Positions 39,897 to 50,290 of a stretch of DNA of 64,000 nucleotides are shown here, piece after piece. The translations under genes were made by a program, and so were the position numbers. The notes under the pieces are model-generated. The model made no database searches, had not been told where the DNA came from, and saw only the letters and a list, made by a program, of their open reading frames with translations. Within the stretch, counting starts at the first letter, position 1; every line of letters starts with the position of its first letter. Location of the stretch: positions 46,732,406 through 46,796,405 of the forward strand of contig CP092877.1 in the NCBI GenBank assembly GCA_030710605.1. Direction: 5' to 3'. Origin of the DNA: Cordylochernes scorpioides. Its lineage: Eukaryota > Arthropoda > Arachnida > Pseudoscorpiones > Chernetidae.

Positions 39897-40440
39897 ACTG
39901 GCGAATCCTGTATAGGGCGAGAGGCCCTAAATAAAGGCTTTTTGTTGTTGTTGTATATTAAGATAGTTTCATTTAAAAATATATTTCATAGATAAAAATA
40001 TTCTGTTAAATCGGCCGCCAGAGGTCATGCTTCCCCTATAAATACTCATTGTTGTTCTTCCCCGTTATTGGACTAGAAGACCATTCACTTATGGCCAATT
40101 AGTCGCAATAATAGATAGATTCCCCGTTGGTCGGCTCAAACATGTTTGTAATTATGTAAATAATATTTTGTTTTAATTATTCTTACGCCTTAAGCCAGGC
40201 AGGACTTTTACAAAATTATGTTTATCCTATAGCTCAATAAAGAAATCTCTAATCAAGACTTTATATTTTTATCAAGATTATTATTCAACCACGACTGCAC
40301 CACCATAGCATAATCATCAAGATGATCCAAAACAACAGAAATAATATATATATATTTTAATTTAATATATATATATATATGATTTTTCGGGAAGCCATTG
40401 GGACCAAAAATATTTTTTGTTCGCAGTGGTTACAGCCTTC

Positions 40441-40482
40441 TCCACGCTGACGAGCGCCAACAGCGCGATACGCGTTCGTGGA
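40441..40482 (+). ncRNA. hammerhead ribozyme, unit 1 (GATA for GAAA)
   Basis: Stem I TCCACG/CGTGGA, core CTGACGA, stem II GCGC-CAACA-GCGC (perfect), then GATA instead of GAAA, CGCG, and TT before the cleavage position. The single core change probably inactivates it. Confidence 0.8.
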
Positions 40483-40788
40483 TGGCTTTTCTTGATTTAT
40501 CAATAAATTGGGTTGGCCAAATATCACGGAGCAAGCTAAATAAACGTTTAGTTTATTTTTGCTCCACTAGATGGCGCTCTGCCATCTAAAAAGCACATGT
40601 GCTCGTGGTCAGGAGATGCCTTCTTTATTTTTAATATCAACACCTGACCCACTTATCTTTTTTTTTTCTATTGCTTTTTCATGTGTTAAGCGCCTTTACG
40701 CAAATTTGGCCTTAAATACCCATTTCTTGATTTTTCGGGAAGCCATTGGGACCAAAAATATTTTTTGGTCGCAGTGGTTACAGCCTTC

Positions 40789-40830
40789 TCCACGCTGACG
40801 AGGGCCAACAGCGCGAAACGCGTTCGTGGA
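40789..40830 (+). ncRNA. hammerhead ribozyme, unit 2 (core intact)
   Basis: Stem I TCCACG (40789-40794) with CGTGGA (40825-40830); CTGACGA (40795-40801); stem II GGGC-CAACA-GCGC with one G-G mismatch; GAAA (40815-40818); CGCG as a minimal, self-complementary stem III; then UU (40823-40824), which fits the NUH rule for cleavage. A stem III this short suggests cleavage as a dimer. Confidence 0.85.
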
Positions 40831-40996
40831 TGGCTTTTCTTGATTTATCAAGAAATTGGGTTGGCCAAATATCACGGAGCAAGCTAAATAAACGTTTAGT
40901 TTATTTTTGCTCCACTAGATGGCGCTCTGCCATCTAAAAAGCACATATGTTCGTGGTCAGGAGATGCCTTCTTTATTTTTAATATATATATATATA

Positions 40997-41368
40997 TGTG
41001 ATAAGATCCTGTCGACTTTCAATGTGATAAGATCCTGTCGACTCTTCTGTTATAATATCCTGTCGACTTTCAATGTGACAATATAACAATAATGTGGGGA
41101 AAGAGAAATAATCACACCACGATTTGGTAGAGGAATTTGGAAGCCAACCAGAGAGAGATAGACGGGCCCGGCAACCGCCGGGCGTCCGCTCGCGTCGAAC
41201 ACAATCACCCAACTGTCACCTTAATTAGTCCTGAGGTTCCAAGAAAAGGGTCCCTTGGAATGTGGCTAGTGGCTCAAATGGCCGTACTTTAGCTGCCTTC
41301 TCTCTACGTCTCTCTCTGGTTGACTGTAGGTTTTCTTTATTATTCCTGGAAATGCATATATTATGACA
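40997..41368. repeat. left LTR of the 2991-bp element
   Basis: It opens with three iterations of a gataagatcctgtcgact-like motif containing the palindrome GTCGAC. A hairpin-forming gcccggcaaccgccgggc lies at about 41165-41182. Confidence 0.85.
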
Positions 41369-43615
41369 TATGGTTTGAGTATACTTAAAGCTGGTGAAGC
41401 CAGTAATAGAGAAAATAATTTTACAGTTGAAATTAATTAAGGTGATGGTGACATAGTTTTATGTAAATAAAATATTGTATAGTACACAAGTAAATATTAT
41501 TTACAAGCAGTTTTACAACACCTGAGAGTTTGATATTTAAGGAAATTTTTGAAAATATCAAGGTTATAAAAGGCTATATACAACAAAATATAATGTATTA
41601 TAAGGGAAATGATATTGAGGAGTGTGAACAAGGAGAAGGGGAGTCACAAACACATGATGAAATTCTGAAGATCATTAAGACTGGGGAACTCTACACTTTA
41701 AGATATTTTTCAGGCGGACATGGCAAAAGGAAACTTGGCATGGGCTTTCTAGGCTATAGGTGTAGAGTACGAGAAATGAGGTTGAGGTTGGGAATTGCGT
41801 GAGCTCAGGACTGAGGTAAATATAGAACTACATACAATGTTAGAATTTTGGCGAACAGAGCGAGGGGAAACTTGCTTTGGGCCATTCTACCTTATCTATG
41901 CAGTTACTTGTGTAGCGAGTCCGAGGGGAACAGTCCCGTGTGTAGGTGAGGAAGTCGCATGGACTTATAGTTAATTTGAGAAGATAAAATAGTTCGAGAT
42001 ACTAAGGTAGAATATAGGCGGACAGAGCGAGGGGAAACTTGCTTTGGGCCTTTCTACCTTAATTATTTCGATACTATGGGACTTTAGTAGTTTTAACCAA
42101 TTGGAGGAAAGTATGCGCACACAGTGCCAAAAATTGGGACGAGGACGGCGTTGTCCTTTACAAGTGACAAGCTGCTCGGACACGAGGTGTTTGAACCGTC
42201 GTGGGAGCTTGTGCAAGGCGATGATTTCGCGGTGGGTTGAACGTAAAACCCATGTATGCGCGAAATGATGACGGACCGGACAGAATCAGCGACGATGTTT
42301 AACGTACCTCCGTGGGAAATATCGGAGGTAGGTTATATCGTGCTGGTTTGGACAAGGGACAAACATAGATTTGAAGACAGGCTTTGTGGCGAACGTTTGG
42401 CGCGAGAAGAAGAAGCGAACTGTGCCGCTCGACGCAGATTGTTCAAGTGAGAACAAAAGGGAGTTGATAAACATCTAGCAGTTAGTCAATCTGCATCCTG
42501 TGACGAACACACCAGTGGCTAGATGGTGTGGGTCGGTGGATATGCTAGAGATTAACTACGATATATATTATCATAAATGAAGGGCGAATATTAGAATTTT
42601 GAAATGGCAATATGGAAGTTCGATAATTGATTAATCAATAATTCTATAAAAGGTCCTGAACTGGTATAAGGTTGACAAAGTTGTAAGAATGAGTGGGACA
42701 TTAAGGGGAAGATAGATAAGAGTCACCAAGGGTTGGTTGTAAGCAAGGCTCACGTGGTGGTTGGAATTCTTCGACGCCTGAATTACAGAGTGAATTTTGG
42801 GTCGGTTAGTGAAAAAAATTATTTTTCGTGAGCCGTGCTTACAATTAGAAGAAGTCATATACAAAAGGGTGAAGATGTTTAGGTACTGGATTCCTATTGC
42901 GATTGAGCACTATTATGAAATTGATTGTGGTTGTTATTAAAAATCGCAAAGCATGCATAGGTAGAATGACAATTTTAAGGCATGACTTTAAAATAAAAAT
43001 ATTTCATTAAAAGGTCTATTATTAATTCGATCGGTAAGGTACAAATTTAATGGGTTACAATATCGAGATAAATAGTATTGAGAATAAAATCATTGCTAAT
43101 AGGCGTGGAGAGAATAAATTGGACTAAACTAATTATAGAAAATATTGGCATCAGAGTTTACAAGGAATGACTTTTTTGAAGAATGAATGGTAGGGGTGGA
43201 AACAATTACACTCACAGATTATGCTGGTTGAGGGCGTAAGTAGGTTCATTAAGTTCATTGAGGGAGGGTTCTTTCTGCTGATATTGTACGGGACAGTGTT
43301 GTCCGCCACAGTAGTGTCAGGGATATGGCGGAGTCTTGTCCATGATGATGGAAGGTGTCCTGCTCTGGCGCGGCGATCGTTCTTGGGCAGGTCTAGTGCT
43401 GGAAGAAGTGGGCGGCAGCTTCATCTCCGTCGTAGGCGATCACTTCTTCAGGGTAACGGTTCAAAAGTTGGCGAGGAACGGGGTTGAGGGCTCGAAGAGG
43501 AGTGGTTACAGTTGAGTTGGGTTTGGCCGATTATCGTGGCTTGGCTTCTTGTTTCTTCATACTCTGGTATATGAGGGATTTGCTTCCCGGCCAGGTCTTA
43601 TCCTGTCGACTTCTC

Positions 43616-43987
43616 TGTGATAAGATCCTGTCGACTTTCAATGTGATAAGATCCTGTCGACTCTTCTGTTATAAGATCCTGTCGACTTTCAATGTGACAA
43701 TATAATAATAATGTGGGGAAAGAGAAATAATCACACCACGATTTGGTAGAGGAATTTGAAAGCCAACCATAGAGAGATAGACGGGCCCGGCAACCGCCGG
43801 GCGTCCGCTCGCGTCGAACACAATCACCCAACTGTCCCCCTAATTAGTCCTGAGGTTCCAAGAAAAGGGCCCCTTGGAATGTGGCTAGTGGCTCAAATGG
43901 CCGTACTTTAGCTGCCTTCTCTCTACGTCTCTCTCTGGTTGACTGTAGGTTTTCTTTATTATTCCTGGAAGAGCATATATTATGACA
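43616..43987. repeat. right LTR of the 2991-bp element
   Basis: Same length and nearly the same sequence as the left LTR. One more tcctgtcgac copy lies just outside it at 43600-43610. Confidence 0.85.
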
Positions 43988-43998
43988 TATATATATAT

Positions 43999-44101
43999 AT
44001 ATGAAAAAATAGCACAAATGTAATATTGTACTGGGATAAGGTGCATAAATTTGCACGAAATTTGCATAAAATTGCACGATAAGTAGATGCCTTTTTCTTA
44101 A
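43999..44101 (+). repeat. tail fragment of the hammerhead repeat family
   Basis: gggataaggtgcataaa and cacgataagtagatgccttttt match the ends of the copies at 13400-13690 and 54296-54540. It is bounded on both sides by (TA)n. Confidence 0.6.
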
Positions 44102-44115
44102 TATATATATATATA

Positions 44116-44701
44116 TGTAATAATATGTTGAAGTTCTGGTTGACTCTTGTAGTACCTCATCGACTCTCTGTAATAAGGTGATGCAACCGAGGGTCAAACC
44201 TGTAGTAACCGCGAGGGACAGTCAGGGCGTGGAGAGTTTTCCAGTACCTCTCTGCACCTTGTAGGATCTTTAACAGTTCTCACAGGGTACAGGCAGTCGT
44301 GGTCGAGGCAGAGTGGAAAACTGGGGAATGTCCACACACAAAAAACGAAGCGACACAGTTGTAGAAGGGAAGTTCCATGAACAGATAAAAAGTCGAGCCA
44401 AGAGCAAGATGGAGATAGAGTAAAGTTCTTACTGACTACATGGTGAATGAGGTGGAACTTGGAGACAACCGGCGACGCGCTGATGGGGAACTGTCTGACT
44501 GGCTGTTGCCAGCCGGGCCTTTTATACAACTCTTTGGACAAAGAGAATTGCATCATGCACGTGTCGCTACAGGACACCGGCGCCTATCTGTCGGCTTCCA
44601 ATCTATTTTTAGAAGTTACTTTGTGATTTACTTCTCTCTTGCTCTTAACTCAGCTTTTAATCTATTATATAGTTTTATTTATTCATCCTCAGTACATTAC
44701 A
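44116..44701. mobile_element. possible solo LTR (586 bp)
   Basis: Begins TGTAATAATATG and ends GTACATTACA next to a (TA)n tract; flanking bases tata and tatg are only a partial duplication. No coding domain recognised. Confidence 0.35.
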
Positions 44702-44839
44702 TATGGTGATGCAAGGACACATGTCAATTATGCGTATAATTATTTATAGATGTGTTTTTATATACAACATATATGACAATCTTGTTATAAGTATTATATA
44801 ATATAGGGTTGTTGGTTTAAATTATCATATATATATATA

Positions 44840-45008
44840 TGTCATAATTTGTACATAGCTAGATGCAAACCCGATCCAATGTGTATAATGTATGCTTTGA
44901 ATTTCAATAAAGGACAAGGCTTAACAAATCTGGAGAGGAAGAAGGCCTAGGGAAAGAATGATCATTAACAGGTTTTATTATCCCGGAACTCGTAAAAATT
45001 CGAGTTCA
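44840..45008 (+). repeat. truncated left LTR
   Basis: Nearly identical to 48959-49127, including caataaaggacaaggc, and stopping at cgagttca, where internal sequence begins. Confidence 0.85.
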
Positions 45009-45950
45009 AAAGGTCCCGATCCAGCAAGTCAGACATCCCAGCAGCCCAAGACAGAGACACACCAGCTGGGCGGACTTTTCGAGACGGAGTCCGAGATTGA
45101 GGTAGGCTCTCCACCCTATGACGTCAAAAAATTGACATTGGAATTGTTTCTGACCCAGGACCTACCATGCACCTTTCTAATTGACCCAGACGCAGGTTCG
45201 AACGTAATGCCATATCATTTATACAATAGGTTAAAAATTCACCTTCCCTATTTAAGTCTTAAAAAGCATTCCCCTGATCTACCAACCCTAAATGGTTTTA
45301 CAAAAATAATAGGTAAATTGACTCTTCCTCTGACAATAGGCCAAATATCCCGTAAGGAGAACCTCCACGTGGTAGATGTATCGCTGCCATTTGGAATTCT
45401 TACCATAAAAACTCTTTCTCATTTTAAATTAAAATTAGATTATAATAACGGCACTATTTTCCAACTTGGCGTCCCATTGTCTAACCCTATCTACCACTTT
45501 AACCATGTGCCAAATGAATGCACGTACGGGCTACGCCAAAACATGTCCCAAAGGACTTGCACTACACACAAATCTTTCACACATGGCAACCCTTGCATGC
45601 ATTCATTGAACCAACTTACAACCACAATGCCCAAAACATGTCCGTGCAGCAGGACAGCTCGCACAACTATCACACAAAGTTCATACGTGACCATACGTCG
45701 TCACGCAACAATCACGCAAATGTACCTCACAACAAACACGACATTCACAACAACAAAACACAGACAACATCCATCCAACAGGACGGTTTTCACGCTAACA
45801 ACGCACGCGTCCATACGTCATCACACAACGGTAACCCACACCACCAGCGCAACAAACACGACACTCGCACCAAAAGACGACAACAACCAACAAACGCATG
45901 CACAACCGTTAATAACACAACCATCCCGTCTACACAAAACATAGAAAAAA
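45009..45950 (+). pseudogene. Gypsy protease region and Thr/His-rich stretch
   Basis: The frame begins in the LTR and has a retropepsin-like stretch CTFLIDPDAGSNVMPYHLYNR, where the expected Asp-Thr/Ser-Gly triad is disturbed (DPDAG), so the enzyme is probably dead. After about residue 180 the translation becomes a Thr/His/Asn-rich low-complexity stretch derived from repeated acaaca/cacaac sequence, which I do not think is a real domain. The usual RT N-terminal domains do not follow; they have been deleted. Confidence 0.65.
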
Positions 45951-45979
45951 TTCACGCCACCAAACAACCACACAGTCGA

Positions 45980-46249
45980 AAAACATTGCGATCTTTCCTA
46001 AACGCTGTGAACGCTTATAAAGAGTTCATTCCAGACTACGCCCACTTGCGGACGCCACTTGTCAACCTTCTAAAAAAGGATGTCGTGTGGGTCTGGGATG
46101 ACGAATGCCAGAAAGCGTTCACTAGCCTGAAAGAAAGCCTTACCACACACCCCACATTACACCTTTACCAGGAAGGTCTGCCATGCCAAGTGTACTGTAA
46201 CACCTCAACACTCGGCATTGCAGGCGTTCTTAAACAGGTCTACCCTTGA
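45980..46249 (+). pseudogene. Gypsy RT C-terminal and connection region
   Basis: FLNAVNAYKEFIPDYAHLRTPL and ECQKAFTSLKESLTTHPTL match the segment between reverse transcriptase and RNase H in Gypsy elements. The catalytic YxDD part is absent. The frame is lost near 46240 (GVLKQV), where the RNase H frame takes over. Confidence 0.85.
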
Positions 46250-46900
46250 TGGGAAGACATACACAGTTCAACATTTCAGCCGCTCTCTGCGTGCTCACGA
46301 GCAAAGTTATTCAGACTTGGAACTACAATGCCTAACCATTGTGGAAAGTGTGGATAATTTCCGCGCCTGTCTAATGGGCAGAAAGTTTACAATACTTTCT
46401 GACCATCCCGCATTGCAGTGGTTGAAAGGGATCAAAGCCCCGTCAGACAGATTGTTTCGATGGAGGTTAAGGCTGTCAAGATACGAATATGAGGTCCGTA
46501 GCATAACTGGAGTACAACAATATGAAACGGGCGTTGTAACTCGTATCCCATTTTGTGGCTTTCTAGATGCGCCACTCATAAAGAGCCAACAGTCTTCTCC
46601 ACCGGGAAAATCTTGCGTGACTATGGATCACAATGGACTGCATACCGTCTCCCGAAAAGGTGTACTTAAAACTATAGTCCCAAGTTCACTTACAGCCAGA
46701 CTTCTTAAGTCCGTACACACACAACACCACCATCCAAACATCTCAAAGATGACGAGACTCATCTCTTCACAATATTATTGGCAGAACATGACACAAGATA
46801 TTGCAAAACAGGTAAAAACCTGTCCCACCTGCCGATTCGCTAGAAGTATCGATGAATCCAACCAACCCCCACGTAAAAACACCGACACAACCCACAAAAC
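46218..46900 (+). pseudogene. Gypsy RNase H and integrase zinc finger
   Basis: RNase H features include HFSRSLRAHEQSYSDLELQCL and FTILSDHPALQWLKG. After a spacer come the integrase HHCC residues (HTQHHHPNISKMTR to CPTCRFAR). The catalytic integrase core (D, D, E) is missing, and the frame passes into Asn/Thr-rich sequence. The element cannot integrate itself. Confidence 0.85.
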
Positions 46901-46945
46901 AAAACAAAATTCGTACACAAACATATCACACACACAATACAAACA

Positions 46946-47410
46946 ATGCCGAAATTACATCACCTACGACAGAGAAACGATTACACATCCCCACTTAAAC
47001 CAACTACGACCGATACTGCTTTAACAGAACCAATGACTACCATTTTGTCCAAAAGACGATCCACGCCATTCTCCAACGATAAGAAGCGCGACGTAGAACG
47101 ACCACAATTAAAAAATAAAGTCCAAATGGATATTCCAGAGCCACAGTTCATAACATCAATATGGGAGAACATGCGTCGATACCCCATCTTTCATCTGATT
47201 TTTGTTATTTGCCTACTATCGCTACCTTATAGATGCATTCCATTCTTATCCCTCAGCTACATGCTAATCTACACCCTATCTTCTCATAGACTTTTCGAGC
47301 TGCAAGAGGCAGTTTTTCATATAGGACAAGCACTTATAAAACTCCTAAAAATTCTAGGAAACATTCTCGCGGAAAACCTAGGCAAACTCAGAGGAGATAG
47401 AACCAGCTAA
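46946..47410 (+). CDS. unidentified 154-aa ORF with hydrophobic segments (possible env relic)
   Basis: The protein has a basic N-terminal half and then RYPIFHLIFVICLLSLPYRC and FLSLSYMLIYTL, two candidate membrane segments, then an amphipathic stretch. It lies where an env-like third ORF would lie in some Gypsy elements, after the truncated pol, but I recognise no envelope motif. It could also be the chance product of a deleted region. Confidence 0.35.
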   Translation: MPKLHHLRQRNDYTSPLKPTTTDTALTEPMTTILSKRRSTPFSNDKKRDVERPQLKNKVQMDIPEPQFITSIWENMRRYPIFHLIFVICLLSLPYRCIPFLSLSYMLIYTLSSHRLFELQEAVFHIGQALIKLLKILGNILAENLGKLRGDRTS

Positions 47411-48958
47411 AAATTAACAAAATCGATGTCGAAGGAAGCAACCCCCACTCCAGTAAAACGTACAAAACCATTAGAAAAAACAATTTGGCGTGCACAAAAA
47501 GTAATTAGGAGACAGAGGAAGTGAGGACCATCTGAGACGCAGCGACAAAGACGTAACGCCATTACTTCAATTACATGCAAACAGAGGGTGGGAGTCACCC
47601 GCTTCCGGGTTTCCAATTACAGTGGGCCCCTCTCGACCAGCAGTTAAATGGAGGTCCGCTGTGGACGCTCTCTAGATGTCGCCCAGTTTGGGGATCCCAG
47701 TTGAACCTGCATATCGACTTTTACAAAAAACCTAGTTCAATCATATTATCACAAGAAAACTAACACGTGACACACACAAACAATCATAATGAATTCACAT
47801 GTCTATTATTATTAATTCTTATTATTCTTTACAGACTTCCAAAAAACGTTACATATTCCACCTACACGTAGATATCACAGACCTTAGGATCTTGACAACA
47901 CATAGAATTCGTTTCACACATTTATTACACAAAAACTTCTAACATTTTCCACAATACACACAAAGACAAAAGAAAATTCTACAAGGCATAAATAATTGGT
48001 TGCGGAAAACTAGATGATGGCATGTAGATACAAAAACGGGTTACGAATCTCACTATACATTTTTTGTTGTATATCAATCATTTACATTATTTTCTAAAAT
48101 TAAAATCAAAACGTTTAACCCAATTTATCAATTTTATTCAATTTCTTACCACTTATTTTAGCAATTATTTACCATTTTACTTACCACTTCTTTTATTTTG
48201 TCATATTTCCATTTTCAACGAAAACTCATTGGTTTTCGGTTAACTTTAGACATTAGATTATCCTTTAATTTACAAAAACCTTTTTTTATATTATTTTTCT
48301 TTTTCTTCATGCAACCAAGCATTTTTCCTTTTTTTTTTTACATACAACAAGGTTTTTTTCATTTTTCTTTTTGCAACCACACCTTCACTTTGATTTCATT
48401 CAACTTTATTTTATTTTATTTTTATTTTTTGATTTCTCAAAAGACCTGATGAAATTTTCTCGTTTTCCTTCCCAAACTCGAGCAGAAAAGTAATTAGGCA
48501 ATTCATTTCTTTTTTCACCAATACAACAAAGCAATTTTTTTTTTCATCACGCAACAAGGCATTTTTCTTTTTTTTTTTAACCACGCCTTCACTTTGATTT
48601 CACTCAACCTTTATTTTATTTTTATTTTTGATTTTTTAAAAAACCTCATGAAATTTCCTCGATTTCTTTCCCCATCTCGAGCAAAATAGTAATTAGGCAA
48701 TTTTTTCCTTTTTCTCACTATGTACCATAGTATTCAGTTTATGTTTCACCATTACAATTTTTGATTTCTATTAATTATAAGCAAACTATATAGCATTAAT
48801 ACCATCCTTTTTTTTGTTATCTCTTATATCCTTACCAATGCTTGTATATAACCTCCCTATAACCAATTAATTTTCACCCAAAATTATTTTCTTTTACTTT
48901 ACAGAACTTATTCAGGCTAAAACCCCTTCGTAAATTCTTCACATGTAGGGGGCGCATC
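47411..48958 (+). other. T-rich non-coding tail of the Gypsy element, with a tandem duplication
   Basis: A block of about 200 bp (gcaaccacaccttcactttg, ttttatttttat, ctcgagcag, agtaattaggcaatt) occurs at about 48300-48510 and again at about 48530-48710. The rest is T-rich without a recognised frame. Confidence 0.55.
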
Positions 48959-49659
48959 TGTCATAATTTGTACATAGCTAGATGCAAACCCGATCCAATG
49001 TGTATAATGTATGCTTTGAATTTCAATAAAGGACAAGGCTTAACAAATCTGGAGAGAAAGAACGCCTAGGGAAAGAATGATCATTAACAGGTTTTATTAT
49101 CCCGGAACTCGTAAAAATTCGAGTTCAAGAACCTGGCACTTCCTGGTCAGGTCAGAACACGTCCAAATACAAAGAGTTAAAACGGACCAATTACAGAGCA
49201 GCTCATTTAGCTTCGAGCCTATAGGGAACTTCCACGTCACGCAGGTCAACCAATGAGAAGGAAGAAGAGTTTTCGTTTTAAATCGAGAACACAGAATTGT
49301 CAGTTAGGAGCTGGATCCCACCGAGATAGCACCTAGAGTTAGCGCTCGGACAGCACCTAGAGTAGGAACTTGGATCCCACCGAGTTAGGACCTAGCCCTC
49401 TGGAGTCATTCTCACCGCCTCAACCCATCAGATAAGTCAAATATTCCGTCATGTAATTGAGTAGCCAATAGCCAATCCGCTAAACCTTCTCAAGCCCTTC
49501 TCTCCTCCGATTAGTTGCTTTATTTCAACCACCAATTGTGTACTCTCGATTACTTTCCCCTGTTGTGAAAACCTGTCCACTCAGCACCCACGACTGCGCC
49601 AACACCTCAATAATTAATCCAATCAACCTCAAAGAGTAATATTCACCCCGTATATTACA
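48959..49659 (+). repeat. full right LTR (701 bp)
   Basis: TGTCATAATTTG to CCCGTATATTACA with CAATAAAGG near its start. It contains a local duplication (ggatcccaccgag twice, near 49314 and 49371). Its first 169 bp match the left LTR. Confidence 0.75.
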
Positions 49660-49715
49660 TATATATATATATATATTGTTTTGAAAATATAGCAATCCAT
49701 ATTTATTTAATTAGA

Positions 49716-49926
49716 TAATAAAAAGGCATATATTGGATTTAATAAAAGATTTATTTTGACAATATTTCGGCTGGCTGAACGCCAACCTTTATCTAGGCAT
49801 TATAACACTATGCGGCGCTGAGTTTGTGTATACAAAAATGTAATGCCTCAATAAAGGTTGGCGTTCAGCAACCGAAATATTGGCAAAATAAATCTTTTAT
49901 TAAATCCAATATATGCCTTTTTATTA
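49716..49926. mobile_element. palindromic MITE (ggcatatatt family), complete
   Basis: Arms 49716-49808 and about 49840-49926 are reverse complements (aaaaaggcatatattgga; ggctgaacgccaaccttta), between (TA)n tracts. Half copies are at 1697-1793 and 23880-23992. The right arm contains ggttg-loop-caacc-gaaa, reminiscent of the PLE-type stem-loop. Confidence 0.75.
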
Positions 49927-50065
49927 TATATATATATATGGTATTATACTGCGGTTATACCTACCTCTCTAACCTTGTAGAAGGGTTACAAACAGATAAG
50001 CACAGTAGTTGTTACAGGATCATTATTACGGTACAGAGTGTTCATCTGTTATAATAAATTTGAAT

Positions 50066-50290
50066 TATTTTTGACGCTTATGAATCTTTTCAAAATAAAA
50101 CCATTTTTTACTGCCCTCGCTGCAATTATATAAATTAATGGGAGGGCCTGGCTCATCAGTGGTGAACCCTTCTAGCGATTTCGTCACTAATGAGCTAGAC
50201 CCTCCCGATAATTTATCATAGCAATAAAGGCAGTTGAAAATTGTTTTTTTTTATGAAAAGATTCATACACGCCAGAGAGAAATAGTTTAT
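50066..50290. mobile_element. palindromic repeat, family A/B hybrid
   Basis: Outer arms gacgcttatgaatcttttca and gaaaagattcatacacgcc enclose a family B core (gggagggcctggctcatcag; gagctagaccctcccg). Confidence 0.7.

Larger units (their letters stand above)
35360..39953 (+). mobile_element. LINE with a 2A-like peptide (4594 bp, nearly full length)
   Basis: It is flanked by a perfect 15-bp duplication, tatattaagatagtt (35345-35359, 39954-39968), and ends in (TTG)n. Order: short 5' UTR, ORF1 with a hydrophobic N-terminus and 2A motif, coiled-coil ORF1 body, apurinic-type endonuclease, reverse transcriptase (YADD), C-terminal Cys-His region. This is a Jockey/CR1/I-superfamily architecture. Several frameshifts and stops make this copy inactive. 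A truncated relative is at 2081-2689. Confidence 0.95.
35288..40350 (+). repeat. LTR-like unit copy C, split by the 2A LINE
   Basis: The unit starts TGTTATATTAAG (35288), is interrupted after tatattaagatagtt (35345-35359) by the LINE, and resumes at 39954. It then has TATAAATA (40037-40044), ttcccc gttatt, a 50-bp middle, ttccccgttggtcgg, AATAAA (40236-40241) and an end near 40350 in an AT tract. Confidence 0.6.
40381..40980 (+). mobile_element. tandem hammerhead repeat (348-bp unit, 1.7 copies)
   Basis: Unit 1 begins gatttttcgggaagcc at 40381 and unit 2 at 40729, a 348-bp period; unit 2 ends at about 40980 in an AT tract. Each unit has an AT-rich leader, a type I hammerhead, a short AT palindrome (aaacgtttagttt), agatggcgctctgccatct, and the end gtggtcaggagatgcc. 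No ORF. Short tandem repeats with a type I hammerhead are the form of animal retrozymes, which are thought to be non-autonomous and to arise via circular RNA. Other units are at 13400, 23505, 26570, 54296 and 63640. Confidence 0.85.
40997..43987. mobile_element. 2991-bp LTR element without recognisable genes
   Basis: LTRs of exactly 372 bp (40997-41368, 43616-43987) begin TGTGATAAG and end TATGACA, differ at only a few positions, and sit between (TA)n tracts (tata duplicates). The 2.25-kb interior has only short frames with no known domain and a local duplication (cagagcgaggggaaacttgc at about 41858 and 42013). It is probably a non-autonomous derivative. Orientation is uncertain: a TGG-starting site follows the left LTR in plus sense, but AATAAAG lies on the minus strand of the LTR. 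Confidence 0.8.
44840..49659 (+). mobile_element. internally deleted Gypsy-type retrotransposon
   Basis: The right LTR (48959-49659) runs from TGTCATAATT to GTATATTACA; the left keeps only its first 169 bp (44840-45008) before joining internal sequence, so a deletion removed most of the left LTR and gag. Both outer ends abut (TA)n (tata duplicates). Remnants of protease, the RT end, RNase H and the integrase finger remain; the RT core and integrase core are missing. A purine stretch (tagggggcgc) precedes the right LTR. Confidence 0.85.

Noticed and set aside
41530..41802. 90-codon ORF in the 3-kb LTR element as Gag
   Set aside because: No zinc knuckle or Gag motif; part of the stretch is near the duplicated block and the frame has no counterpart.
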